From contig JAEWBF010000052.1 of assembly GCA_023391285.1 (NCBI GenBank), positions 1 through 45,537 on the forward strand: DNA of 45,537 nucleotides. The letters run 5' to 3'. Under the pieces are notes generated by a model. The model was not told the DNA's origin, made no database searches, and saw nothing but the letters and a program-made list of their open reading frames with translations. The translations under genes were made by a program, and so were the position numbers. Positions 8,091-15,808 of the stretch are shown piece after piece. The first letter of the stretch is position 1; the number at the start of each line of letters is the position of its first letter. This DNA comes from Verrucomicrobiota bacterium (GTDB taxonomy: Bacteria; Verrucomicrobiota; Verrucomicrobiia; Opitutales; Opitutaceae).

Positions 8091-8948
8091 ATGAGTTTCG
8101 GCGAGAAGATCACGAGGTGGGCAAATGCGGAGCCGACGGTGTCGGGGCTGGTGTTGATCGGTTCGCGGGTGCGGGAGGAGCGCGACGCGGTGTGGCGGGC
8201 GGATGCGCAATCGGACTGGGATTTTCAGGTGATTGCGAAGCGGCCGGAGCTGTTTGCGGATGCGACGTGGTTGAGGGCGGCGGGCGTGGAACCCGACGTT
8301 TACGCGGTGCGGCGGGCGGCGATTGGCGGGGTGCCGAAAGTGGCGATACTCGCCCCGGACGTGGAGGCGGATTTGGTGATCGTGCCGCAGCGGTCCTTGC
8401 GACTGGCGCAGTGGGCGATCGGGCTCGGACTGCATCATCGCTCGGCAAAACTGCGGCGATCGATGCAGGATCTGGCGGTGGTAATTCGGCCGGGCTGGCG
8501 ATTTTTGAAAGGGGCGCAGACGTGGGGCGGGCTTTATCGGCAAGTGGTGAGCGAGGTGGGCGATCCACGGTTGAGCGACGTGGAGGCGCGGGCGCTGGCG
8601 GACAGCTTCGTCTGCGATCTGGTGTGGACGCGGCGGAAGATCGAGCGGGGAGAATTGGTGGCGGCGCAGCGGATGCTGCATCGGAGTTTGGCCGAGACGA
8701 ATCTGCGGCTGCTGCATGAATTAAAACTGCGGCGCGGTGAACGGAGTTTTCCGGAAGGGCGTCGGATCGAACGCGTGGCGGAGCCGGATGAGCTGCAAGC
8801 GATCGCGGTCAGCGCGCGATTGAGCAAAGTGGAGGTCGCGGCGGCGGTGGATCGGTGTGCGGCGACGATGCGAAAGTTCATGCGTGAACTGGTGGGCGAG
8901 AGCTGGCGATCGCCGGAGTTGCACTCGGCGGCGGATTCGGAGAGATGA
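8091..8948 (+). CDS. ANT(6)-like nucleotidyltransferase
   Basis: This 285-residue protein resembles the streptomycin/aminoglycoside 6-adenylyltransferase family, enzymes that transfer AMP from ATP to a hydroxyl. The polymerase-beta-type signature is present: G24-S25-R26, then D42-x-D44 in S-D-W-D-F-Q-V, and a third acidic residue D94 in V-E-A-D-L-V-I-V. All three metal ligands are kept, so activity is plausible. The C-terminal part (about 150-285) is helical. Residues around 185-220, with an R-R-K-I-E-R-G-E-L-V-A-A-Q-R-M-L-H-R-S-L motif, fit the substrate-binding half of that family. The ATG at 8091 was chosen; a TTG two codons upstream is also open. It is 7 nt from the next gene. Actual substrate unknown; a resistance role is not established. 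Confidence 0.82.
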   Translation: MSFGEKITRWANAEPTVSGLVLIGSRVREERDAVWRADAQSDWDFQVIAKRPELFADATWLRAAGVEPDVYAVRRAAIGGVPKVAILAPDVEADLVIVPQRSLRLAQWAIGLGLHHRSAKLRRSMQDLAVVIRPGWRFLKGAQTWGGLYRQVVSEVGDPRLSDVEARALADSFVCDLVWTRRKIERGELVAAQRMLHRSLAETNLRLLHELKLRRGERSFPEGRRIERVAEPDELQAIAVSARLSKVEVAAAVDRCAATMRKFMRELVGESWRSPELHSAADSER

Positions 8949-8955
8949 CGACGCG

Positions 8956-9306
8956 ATGAAGTTGGTGAATCTCTGTCCGCATCCCATTTCGCTGCGGCAT
9001 CCCGACGGGACGGAAACGGTGATTCCTTCGGAAGGAAATGCACGGGTGTCGGTGAACTATCGGCAGGCGAGGACGATCGAACTCGGCGGGCATGCCGTGC
9101 CGGTGATCGAAGGACAATATGGCGAAGTGGCGGGATTGCCGGAGCCGGCAGATGGTAGTATTTACATCGTGTCGCACATGGTGCGAATGGCGCTGCCGGG
9201 GCGGGCGGACTTGTGGTCGCCGGCCGATATGATTCGCGACGCGAGTGGAACGGTGGTGGCGTGCCGGATGTTCGAGGCGACGATGCGGGCGGAGGGGGCG
9301 GCGTGA
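8956..9306 (+). CDS. Conserved small protein of unknown function (NLxPHP type)
   Basis: A 116-residue protein beginning M-K-L-V-N-L-C-P-H-P-I-S-L, with a central G-L-P-E-P-A-D-G-S-I-Y-I-V-S block (residues 57-70), an A-L-P-G-R-A-D-L-W-S-P block and a closing R-D-A-S-G-T-V-V-A-C-R-M-F. I recognise this as a small conserved family seen in actinobacteria and phages that starts with N-L-T-P-H and has the P-x-G-x-x-Y-I-V-S segment; no function is known to me. No signal peptide or membrane segment is visible. It lies between two nucleotidyltransferase-like genes. It starts 7 nt after the first, and its stop overlaps the GTG start of the second (GTGA), which indicates one operon and possible co-function with them. 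Confidence 0.8.
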   Translation: MKLVNLCPHPISLRHPDGTETVIPSEGNARVSVNYRQARTIELGGHAVPVIEGQYGEVAGLPEPADGSIYIVSHMVRMALPGRADLWSPADMIRDASGTVVACRMFEATMRAEGAA

Positions 9307-10130
9307 TCGAGGCCGCGGAATGGGAGACCTGGGCGTCGGGTCTGGCGAACGTGCGCGGCGGCGAGCTCGTGCGGCGCGCGATCGAGGCCTTGTTGAAGGA
9401 AGCGAAGGTGGTGGCGCTCTGGGTGTCGGGCAGTCGCGCGGTAGGTGCGGCGGACGAACACAGTGACGTGGATATTCGGATACACGCGCCGGGTTGGGTG
9501 GAGGAAGATTTTGGACGGTGGAGGGAAACGCTGCAGCGCGAACCGCGAGTGCGGTGGCGATTGAGCAAGCTGGGGCCGACCGTGTGGAACTATGAGTGCT
9601 TGTTCGCGGGGGACGTGCCGGTGGACCTGCTGGTGTTTGCGGCGCCGGACGCACCGGTGGTGTCGTTGGACTCGGTGGTGTTCAAAGGTGGCGCGGCGTT
9701 GAAGCAAGCGGAAGGATCGCTGCTGGTGAAGGAGACGCCGGTCGGTGAGCGGGAAACGCAGGCGTTGTTGGATGGAGCGGAGATCGACCTGCAGAAATTC
9801 GACAAGCTGTTCGCGCGCGGAGAGCGGCTGGGGGCTTGGTTTTTGTTGGAAGCGGTGCGGTTTTCGGTGCTGCGGCTGGCTTACGTCGCTGTGTGCGGAA
9901 AGGACTGCGGGCCGAAGCCGCTGCATTCGCTGGCCAGTGTGAAAGCGGTGCGGGCGGCGATCGGGGAGAAAGGCGGCGCTGCGGGAAGGGAGTGGCTGGG
10001 GCGAATGGAGGCGGAAGGGACGTTAGAGGAGACGGTCGCGACGATGGAGGGATTGGTGCGGGAGATCGCGGGGCGGCTTACCGAAAATCGCGGTGAGCGC
10101 GGCTCGGCGGGGACGCCCCGCCCTACCTGA
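9303..10130 (+). CDS. Nucleotidyltransferase-domain protein
   Basis: A 275-residue protein from a GTG start that overlaps the preceding stop codon (GTGA). Earlier in-frame ATGs lie deep inside the upstream gene and are unlikely. The MNT/ANT-type nucleotidyltransferase signature is complete: S42-G43-S44-R45, then D55-x-D57 in H-S-D-V-D-I-R-I, and D108 in V-P-V-D-L-L-V-F. The helical C-terminal half (about 130-260) resembles substrate-binding regions of aminoglycoside nucleotidyltransferase-like proteins, but the sequence is not close to the first copy at 8091. The last dozen residues (G-E-R-G-S-A-G-T-P-R-P-T) and the stop codon are encoded by a REP-like hairpin element (10106-10130), so the natural C-terminus was probably altered by that insertion. 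Substrate unknown. Confidence 0.8.
   Translation: MIEAAEWETWASGLANVRGGELVRRAIEALLKEAKVVALWVSGSRAVGAADEHSDVDIRIHAPGWVEEDFGRWRETLQREPRVRWRLSKLGPTVWNYECLFAGDVPVDLLVFAAPDAPVVSLDSVVFKGGAALKQAEGSLLVKETPVGERETQALLDGAEIDLQKFDKLFARGERLGAWFLLEAVRFSVLRLAYVAVCGKDCGPKPLHSLASVKAVRAAIGEKGGAAGREWLGRMEAEGTLEETVATMEGLVREIAGRLTENRGERGSAGTPRPT
10106..10130. repeat. REP-like hairpin element ending CCCTACCTGA
   Basis: GGCGGGG, ACG, CCCCGCC form a perfect 7-bp stem followed directly by CTACCTGA. The TGA is the stop codon of the nucleotidyltransferase gene. Related copies are at 12113-12147, 13240-13272 and 27500-27523, and possibly at the window start. Confidence 0.75.
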
Positions 10131-10187
10131 ACGTAGCGGCGCGTTTGCGCTGGAAGTGGAGTTTGGTTTCTCAACACTGCGTCGACG

Positions 10188-12083
10188 ATGTGCGGGATTG
10201 CTGCGGCGGTTTCTGATCAACGAACAGTGAGCGCGGAAGCGTTGCGGTCGGCGGTAGCGAGCATGCGGCATCGCGGGCCGGACGAATCGAGCGTGTGGCG
10301 CGCGGATGATGCAAGCGGCGGGCTGGGGCATGCGCGGCTGAGCATTATCGATCTGACGACGGGGCAGCAGCCGATCGCGAACGAGGACGAAACGCTGCGG
10401 ATCGCGGTGAATGGAGAGTTCTACGATTTCGAGCGGATTCGCGGAGAGTTGGAGCGGCGCGGGCATCGGTTTCGCACGCGGTCGGACAGCGAGATCGCGC
10501 TGCACCTTTACGAAGAACGTGGCGTGGAGTGCTTCCAGGAGTTGCGGGGGGAGTTTGCGTTTGCGGTGTGGGACGCGAGGAAGCGGCGGATGTTCGCGGC
10601 GAGAGATCGATTTGGAATCAAGCCGCTGTTTTATGCGCGGAGCGGGGCGACGCTCTGGATTGCTTCGGAGGTGAAGGCGCTGGCGGCGGCGGGCGTGCCG
10701 TTGCGCTGGGATCGAGAGGCGGTGTATGACAGCTTGTTCTCGAACCTGTCGCCGGAACGGACGCTGTTTGCCGGCGTGAAACAGGTGCCGCCCGGGTGTT
10801 ATTTGGAAGCGAAGGAGGGCGGCGAAGTGAGGATCGCGGCGTATTGGAAAACCGATTACCCGAAGATCGGGGAGGAGTCGCCGTGGGCGGAAGCGGAGTG
10901 GATCGAACGGTTGCGGGCGGAGGCGGCGGAGGCGGTGCGGTTGCGGCTGCGGGCGGATGTGCCGGTGGGGTGTTTGTTGAGCGGAGGATTGGATTCATCG
11001 GCGGCTCTGGGTATGGCGCGAAAGTTTTTCGGCGGGGAGATGAAGGCGTTCACGATCGCGTTCGATCATCCGGATTTCGATGAGAGCGCGGTCGCGGCGG
11101 CGAGTGCGGCGGCGGCGGGCGTGGAGTTTTTTCCCATTCGCGTGACGAACGCGGATTTCGCGCGGGTGTTCGAGGATGCGGTCGCGCAGGGGGAATCGAT
11201 TCAATACAATGCGCACGGAGCGGCGCGGTATCTGTTGAGCCGCGGGGTGCGCGAGGCGGGCGTCAAGGTGGTGCTGGCGGGTGAAGGTGCGGACGAGATT
11301 GCGGCGGGTTATAGGTTTTTCGATCGGGCGCTCGGAATCGGCGGAGCGATGCCCGCGGCGGCGTGGCCGGCGGCGGTGTTGGGTGCTTTGAAAATGGATA
11401 CAGCGCCGGACGCGGAGATCGCGGCGGCGCTGGCGGCGCAGGCGCAGGCGCTGGCGTTTCCGGCGGCGAGTGCGGCGGCGGTGGCGGGGCGGCGGGCGTT
11501 GGAGAACGGTGTCGTCAGCGCGGAGTTTGCGCGCGAGCAGGCGGGGCGAAATCCGTTGTGGGAATTTTATCGGCGCATGGACGTGGCGGAGCAGATGGAG
11601 GGGCGCGCGCCGGTGCGGCAGGTGATGCACCTGTGGATGAAATCAGGGTTTGCGAACTACGTGTTGGCCGGCGAGCGACTGGACATGGCGCACGCGGTGG
11701 AGCAGCGGCTGCCGTTTTTGGATCACAAGCTGTTCGAAGTCGCGCGGGCGGTTCCGGTGGAATTACTGCGACGAGACGGACAGGAGAAATGGGTGCTGCG
11801 CGAGGCGATGCGGCCGTTTGTGACGGAGCAGGTGTATCGGCGGAAGAAGCAGCCGTTTCTCGCGCCGCCGACCTTGTTGCAGGAAGGGAGTGCGATGTTG
11901 AAATTCGCCGAGGAGAAGCTGCGCGGGGAAGCGCTGGCGGCGACGGGCTTTTTCGGCGGGGCGGCAGTCGAAGCGTTATTGACGCGGATGCGGACGATGA
12001 GCGGGGCGGAGCGGGCGCCGCTGGATCCGACGGTGCTGATGATGTGCTCGCTGGCGGTGTTGCAGGAGCGGTATCGGTTGTGA
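10188..12083 (+). CDS. asnB: Asparagine synthetase (glutamine-hydrolysing)
   Basis: Makes asparagine, or another amide, from aspartate, ATP and glutamine. The protein is 631 residues, typical for the larger AsnB types. After removal of Met1 the nucleophile is Cys2 in M-C-G-I-A. The Ntn glutaminase domain (2 to about 210) shows R-H-R-G-P-D-E-S, G-H-A-R-L-S-I-I-D and V-N-G-E-F-Y-D-F. The synthetase domain has the PP-loop S-G-G-L-D-S-S at 265-271 and G-E-G-A-D-E at 365-370, both intact. AsnB-type enzymes outside primary metabolism often amidate secondary metabolites or cell-surface sugars. Its placement 57 nt after a pair of nucleotidyltransferase-like genes leaves that option open, but nothing in the sequence decides it. 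Confidence 0.94.
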   Translation: MCGIAAAVSDQRTVSAEALRSAVASMRHRGPDESSVWRADDASGGLGHARLSIIDLTTGQQPIANEDETLRIAVNGEFYDFERIRGELERRGHRFRTRSDSEIALHLYEERGVECFQELRGEFAFAVWDARKRRMFAARDRFGIKPLFYARSGATLWIASEVKALAAAGVPLRWDREAVYDSLFSNLSPERTLFAGVKQVPPGCYLEAKEGGEVRIAAYWKTDYPKIGEESPWAEAEWIERLRAEAAEAVRLRLRADVPVGCLLSGGLDSSAALGMARKFFGGEMKAFTIAFDHPDFDESAVAAASAAAAGVEFFPIRVTNADFARVFEDAVAQGESIQYNAHGAARYLLSRGVREAGVKVVLAGEGADEIAAGYRFFDRALGIGGAMPAAAWPAAVLGALKMDTAPDAEIAAALAAQAQALAFPAASAAAVAGRRALENGVVSAEFAREQAGRNPLWEFYRRMDVAEQMEGRAPVRQVMHLWMKSGFANYVLAGERLDMAHAVEQRLPFLDHKLFEVARAVPVELLRRDGQEKWVLREAMRPFVTEQVYRRKKQPFLAPPTLLQEGSAMLKFAEEKLRGEALAATGFFGGAAVEALLTRMRTMSGAERAPLDPTVLMMCSLAVLQERYRL

Positions 12084-12112
12084 TGTGAGGCGTCTGGGAG
12101 CGCGAGGGAGCC

Positions 12113-12147
12113 CGCGGCTTACCGCAAGGGCGGCTCGCCCTACCTCA
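12113..12147. repeat. REP-like element between convergent genes
   Basis: A G+C-rich inverted repeat (GAGCCCGC ... GGGCGGCTC, with a small GGGC/GCCC hairpin) ends in CCCTACCTCA. The final TCA is the stop codon of the minus-strand ABC ATPase. It fills the gap between convergent asnB and the ATPase gene and may terminate both. Confidence 0.6.
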
Positions 12148-13146
12148 GGATTGGGCGGAGAAGAGTTCGGCGATGACGTCCTCGAGGGGAACGTCTTCGA
12201 TGGTGATGTCCGCGACGGGGCCGGTGCTGAGAATTTCCTGGGACACGGTGACGACTTTGTCGCCGGGAACGGTGAGGGTGAACTTGCCGTCGGGTGAGCG
12301 GGTCGTCGACGCGTGTTGCGATTGCCAGGTGTCGGGGAACGCGCGAGCGGCGGTGCGGTCGCCCTCGTCGAGAGCGGGCACGAAGGAGATGATTTTCTTG
12401 CGCGCGCCGGAGGAGGTTTCGAGGCGCGCGAGGGCGCCGTCGTAGATTTTCGAACCCTTGTGGATGACGATCACGCGTTCGCAGAGCTCCTTGATGTCGG
12501 CCATGTAGTGGCTGGTGAGGAGGATGGTGACGCGGTGGCGACGGTTGTAATCGCGAAGAAAGCTGCGGACGGATTTTTGCGAAACGACGTCGAGGCCGAT
12601 GGTGGGTTCGTCGAGGAAGAGGACACGCGGGCGGTGGAGCAGCGCGGCGATGAGCTCCATCTTCATGCGTTCGCCGAGCGAGAGCTCGCGGACCATGACG
12701 TTGAGCTTGGCGCGGACGTCGAGGAGGTCGACGAGCTCGTCGAGGGTGGTTTTGAACTGGTCTTCGGGCAGGGCGTAGATGGCGCGGAGGAGGTGGAAGG
12801 ATTCGATCGCGGGGAGATCCCACCAGAGCTGGTTTTTTTGACCGAGGACGAGCGCGAAGATGCGACGGTAGGCGTTTTCGCGGCGCGTGGGATCAAAGCC
12901 GGAGACGCGCGCTGTGCCGCTCGTCGGGTAGATAAGGCCCGAGAGCATTTTCAGCGTGGTGGTTTTGCCGGCGCCGTTGGGACCGAGGAACCCGACGAAC
13001 TCGCCTTCCGCGATGTCGAAGGAGATGTCTTTCGCGGCGGCGGTTTCCTCGAATTTGCGATGAAAGAGGCCTTTCACGCCGCCCCAGAAGCCGGGTTGCT
13101 TTTTGTAGGTGCGGAAGACGCGGGTGAGGTTGCGGACTTCGATCAT
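12145..13146 (-). CDS. ABC-2 type exporter ATP-binding protein
   Basis: A 333-residue ATPase of the COG4586 type, which normally works with two ABC-2 permease subunits encoded next to it. Visible motifs are Walker A G-P-N-G-A-G-K-T (55-62), a Q-loop region L-G-Q-K-N-Q-L-W-W-D, the signature L-S-L-G-E-R (155-160), Walker B V-L-F-L-D-E-P (175-181) and H213 of the switch region. The N-terminal stretch Y-K-K-Q-P-G-F-W-G-G-V-K-G-L-F-H-R before the first strand is typical of this subgroup. The last ~80 residues form an accessory domain. No permease gene is present on either side: upstream is a HAD phosphatase and downstream the convergent asnB. Its stop codon is supplied by a REP-like element. Confidence 0.92.
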   Translation of the reverse strand: MIEVRNLTRVFRTYKKQPGFWGGVKGLFHRKFEETAAAKDISFDIAEGEFVGFLGPNGAGKTTTLKMLSGLIYPTSGTARVSGFDPTRRENAYRRIFALVLGQKNQLWWDLPAIESFHLLRAIYALPEDQFKTTLDELVDLLDVRAKLNVMVRELSLGERMKMELIAALLHRPRVLFLDEPTIGLDVVSQKSVRSFLRDYNRRHRVTILLTSHYMADIKELCERVIVIHKGSKIYDGALARLETSSGARKKIISFVPALDEGDRTAARAFPDTWQSQHASTTRSPDGKFTLTVPGDKVVTVSQEILSTGPVADITIEDVPLEDVIAELFSAQS

Positions 13147-13239
13147 CGGGAAGGTGGAGAGAAGTCACGAAAGGCGCGAAATCGATACTGAAAAAAGGCG
13201 CAGAGGTGCGGCGAAACGCTCGCGCGTTCCGCTCCGAGG

Positions 13240-13272
13240 GGCGGCTCGCCGGGGACGGCTCGCCCTACCTTA
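13240..13272. repeat. REP-like element, gap between HAD and ABC genes
   Basis: A GGCGGCTCGCCGGGGACGGC core is followed by TCGCCCTACCTTA, sharing the CGCCCTACCT end with other copies in this window. It lies between the HAD phosphatase and ABC ATPase genes. The remainder of that 154-base gap holds a decayed GGCGCAGAGG-type repeat (13161-13207). Confidence 0.6.
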
Positions 13273-13300
13273 TGTAGCCAAGTCGATTCCGTTTCTGGGG

Positions 13301-14008
13301 TTAACCAGTTTGGCGGAGCGGGGCGGTGGCGTGAGCGACGGCGGAGAGGAAAGCGGGAAGATCGCTGTAGTCGGGGAGAACGTGCGAGGCTCCGAGGGAG
13401 CGGAGTCGGTCCGCGTGGGCACCGGTGCCGATCGCGACGAGAGGCCAGCCGAGATCAAAGCAGGCGCGGACATCCCAGGAGGCGTCGCCGACGTAGACGA
13501 TGCGATCGAAGGCGGAGCGCTGGTAGTGTTGTTTCGCGCGCTCGAGGGCGGTGCGCATGATTTCGGTGCGCGCGTGCGAGCAGTCGCAGAAAGCGTGCGG
13601 GAGATCTTCGAACGGAATGCCGGCGGAGGTGAGTTTGTGGCGGGCGGTCATCTCCCAGTCACCGGAGGCGATAGCGACGGCGATGTTGTTGTTGCGAAGG
13701 TGTTGGAGCGCGGCGGCGGCGCCGGGGATCTCGCGGGTGCCGCGGCCGCGGGTGCGCTGGAGGTCCGACATGATCTCGACCATGCGGGTTTGGACGGCGC
13801 GGGATTCCTCGGCGGAGGGCGTGGTGCCGCGGGAGGCGCGGACGATTTCTTCGAGACAGTAGGATGAACTCGTGTGCGTGTAGGTGTCCCACGCCGTGAC
13901 GACCTTGGACAGGTTGAGCGCCTGTTCGATCGCGAGAACGTAACAGTTTTCGTCGAGCGAAAAGCTGTCGGTGAGAGTGCCGTCCATGTCGAACATCACG
14001 AGCTGCAT
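13301..14008 (-). CDS. HAD-superfamily phosphatase
   Basis: A 235-residue haloacid-dehalogenase-type hydrolase, probably a small phosphatase of the phosphoglycolate-phosphatase/beta-phosphoglucomutase class. Motif I is V-M-F-D7-M-D9-G-T-L-T-D at the very N-terminus. A helical cap follows. Motif II is V-A-I-A-S-G-D, and motif III is Y-V-G-D-A-S-W-D-V-R. I start it at the ATG just before motif I; an upstream TTG would add 14 residues with no domain role. It is transcribed in the same direction as SurE (99 nt upstream), another phosphate-releasing enzyme. The substrate cannot be told from sequence. Confidence 0.87.
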   Translation of the reverse strand: MQLVMFDMDGTLTDSFSLDENCYVLAIEQALNLSKVVTAWDTYTHTSSSYCLEEIVRASRGTTPSAEESRAVQTRMVEIMSDLQRTRGRGTREIPGAAAALQHLRNNNIAVAIASGDWEMTARHKLTSAGIPFEDLPHAFCDCSHARTEIMRTALERAKQHYQRSAFDRIVYVGDASWDVRACFDLGWPLVAIGTGAHADRLRSLGASHVLPDYSDLPAFLSAVAHATAPLRQTG

Positions 14009-14107
14009 AGCTGGAAGTTCGAGAGAAGGAGCAGCGCGTGTGCCTGGCAAGTGTGCGGGGGCGGAATGGTGTTAAAGGAAGGTGATTTGCGAGCGCGTCG
14101 GCTTCGC

Positions 14108-14881
14108 TCAGGAACCGAGTTTGGAGTAGTCCAAGACGGTGTGGCTGATCTCGCCGGCGTCGAGGGCGGCGCGGTCGGTGAGCGGGCCTGCAGGCGAGAG
14201 GTCTTCGCCGAGGCGGAAAACGAGACGGTGGGTGCCGTCGTCCTCAGCGGGACTGAACAGGCCGGGAACAACCACGCGTGCGGGAATGGTGCGGCGGACG
14301 GGGGTGTCGGGGCGGCAGCGGAGGGGAAAGTTGACGTTGTGAACGATGAAGCTTTGACGGGACGTGCCGGCGAGGAGTTCGGTGCTGAGACGCGCGGCGT
14401 GGGCGGCGGAGGTTTTGAGTGTCGTGTGAAGTTCGGCGTCGGGGGTGTCGCGGTTGGCTTTGAAGCGATCGTAGAGCTCGGTGGTAAGGTCTTGCGAAAA
14501 CGCGATGGAGGGAAGGCCGTGGAGCGCGCCTTCCCAGGCGCCGGCGATCGTGCCGCTGGCGATGATGAAACCGAGGGAGGCGTTGCGGCCGGTGTTGATG
14601 CCGCTGACGACGCCGTCGACGGGCGTTTTGATGAGGTGGCCGAGACCGATGTTGACGCAGTCGCTGGGCGTGCCGTCAACGACCCACGTGTCGCACTCGA
14701 GGCCGCGATCGCTGACGCAGGCGTGAACGGGGCGGTTGCGGGACTTGGCGGCGCCGATCCAGCTTTGTTCGGATTTGGGAGCGACGACTGAAAGGGTGTG
14801 ACCAACGGCGCGGAGCGCGTGGACGAGTTCGTGAAGGAAAACGCTGTGGATGCCGTCGTCGTTGGTGACCAGGAGATGCAT
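14108..14881 (-). CDS. surE: 5'/3'-nucleotidase SurE
   Basis: SurE is a metal-dependent phosphatase that removes phosphate from nucleoside 5'- and 3'-monophosphates and short polyphosphates in the cytoplasm. This copy is 257 residues, the usual length. The N-terminus L-L-V-T-N-D8-D9-G-I carries the two metal-binding aspartates. S-E-Q-S-W-I-G, D-G-T-P-S-D-C-V and S-G-I-N-T-G-R-N follow in the family order. The ATG at 14881 begins exactly at the first beta strand. In many bacteria surE lies with pcm, but here its neighbours are a UlaG-like hydrolase and a HAD phosphatase. Confidence 0.95.
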   Translation of the reverse strand: MHLLVTNDDGIHSVFLHELVHALRAVGHTLSVVAPKSEQSWIGAAKSRNRPVHACVSDRGLECDTWVVDGTPSDCVNIGLGHLIKTPVDGVVSGINTGRNASLGFIIASGTIAGAWEGALHGLPSIAFSQDLTTELYDRFKANRDTPDAELHTTLKTSAAHAARLSTELLAGTSRQSFIVHNVNFPLRCRPDTPVRRTIPARVVVPGLFSPAEDDGTHRLVFRLGEDLSPAGPLTDRAALDAGEISHTVLDYSKLGS

Positions 14882-14949
14882 GGGCGAAAACCCAAGGTCA
14901 TCGCACGGAAGAGCGGTGGAGGGGAAGCGTGGAATGCGGGCGTAGACGC

Positions 14950-15741
14950 TTACGCGAGAAGATGGCGTTCGCCGGGTGTGAAGAGTTTCAGCGGAACACG
15001 TTTGGCGGCAGGGTGAGAGAACCAGGCGGCGGCGAATTGGGCGGGAGTGAGACCGTTGTTGGGGTAGAGATCGAAGTGCATGGGCACGACGAGGCCGAAG
15101 CGGTGGCGGTCCGCGAGCGTGAGGGCGGCGGCGACATCCATATTGCCAACGATGTCGAGCTGGCGACGGGTGTCGTCGGCGCCGTTGACGGGGAGGAGGC
15201 CGATGTCGATGCGTTCGCGGTCGAGGCGGGCGGAGAGTTGTGGCGTCGCGATCGTATCGCCGGCGTGATAGAGCGTGCGGTGGTGCCAGCGGATCAGGAA
15301 GCCGAGAAAGCGGTGATGGCCGTCGGCGTTGACCTCGTAGTCCTCGTGTGCGGCGGCGATGGGTTCGATGGTGGCGTCGTGCCAAGCGAACGGCTGGTCG
15401 GCGTCGACGACAAAGGTGCGAGCGGGATCGAGACCGATTTGGTGGAAGAGGGCGACGGTTTGATGCGGGCCGGCGAAACGGCAGTGTGGCGAAGCGGCAG
15501 CGAGACCGAGGAGCGATTCAGGGTCGGCGTGATCGAGGTGATCGTGCGAACAGAGGACGAGGTCGACGTTGCGCAGTTCGGAAGGCGCGACGGGTGGCGG
15601 GTAATTGCGTATCCAGAATTCGGGTGCGAAGCCGGGAAGGTTATCGACGGAGTAGGAGAGATACGGATCGATGATCAGGGTATGCGCGCCGTCGGTGAGG
15701 AGGAAGCCGGTCTGACCGAGGTATTGAAGCGTGAGAGGCAT
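14950..15741 (-). CDS. UlaG-like metallo-beta-lactamase-fold hydrolase
   Basis: A 263-residue metal-dependent hydrolase. H-D-H-L-D-H at 66-71 is the zinc-binding signature. Further ligands are likely the His in A-A-H-E-D-Y, the Asp in Y-H-A-G-D-T and a late His in V-P-M-H-F-D. This pattern is shared with UlaG (ascorbate-6-phosphate lactonase) and related proteins annotated as L-ascorbate metabolism or N-acyl-phosphatidylethanolamine phospholipase-D-like. Lactonase activity on a sugar-acid lactone would suit the neighbouring sugar-acid genes, but the shorter length than UlaG makes that uncertain. The start at M-P-L-T-L-Q-Y-L-G was chosen because it opens the first strand; an upstream ATG lies inside the palindrome at 15770-15796. 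Confidence 0.85.
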   Translation of the reverse strand: MPLTLQYLGQTGFLLTDGAHTLIIDPYLSYSVDNLPGFAPEFWIRNYPPPVAPSELRNVDLVLCSHDHLDHADPESLLGLAAASPHCRFAGPHQTVALFHQIGLDPARTFVVDADQPFAWHDATIEPIAAAHEDYEVNADGHHRFLGFLIRWHHRTLYHAGDTIATPQLSARLDRERIDIGLLPVNGADDTRRQLDIVGNMDVAAALTLADRHRFGLVVPMHFDLYPNNGLTPAQFAAAWFSHPAAKRVPLKLFTPGERHLLA

Positions 15742-15769
15742 GAGTAAGTTGAAGCGGGAAGGCTGGGGG

Positions 15770-15796
15770 AAAGTGTCATACATTATATGACACTTT
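15770..15796. promoter_or_regulatory. 27-bp perfect palindrome, candidate operator or terminator
   Basis: AAAGTGTCATA, five central bases CATTA, then the exact reverse complement TATGACACTTT. It lies between the SDR stop codon and the UlaG-like gene. As RNA it would form an 11-bp hairpin ending in three U, so a weak terminator is possible. It contains TGTC-N11-GACA, the same spacing as a site between the GntR regulator and the dehydratase gene (20899-20917), which favours an operator. Confidence 0.6.
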
Positions 15797-15808
15797 TGAA
15801 ATGCGGAA

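Noticed and set aside
8091..10130. Calling the nucleotidyltransferases aminoglycoside resistance genes
   Set aside because: The fold and metal ligands fit, but the sequences are divergent, chromosomal and sit with unrelated genes; resistance is not supported.
15770..15796. Treating the palindrome as a definite terminator of the SDR gene
   Set aside because: Only three U residues follow the stem in the sense direction and the outer bases match a regulatory-type site elsewhere, so an operator is at least as likely.
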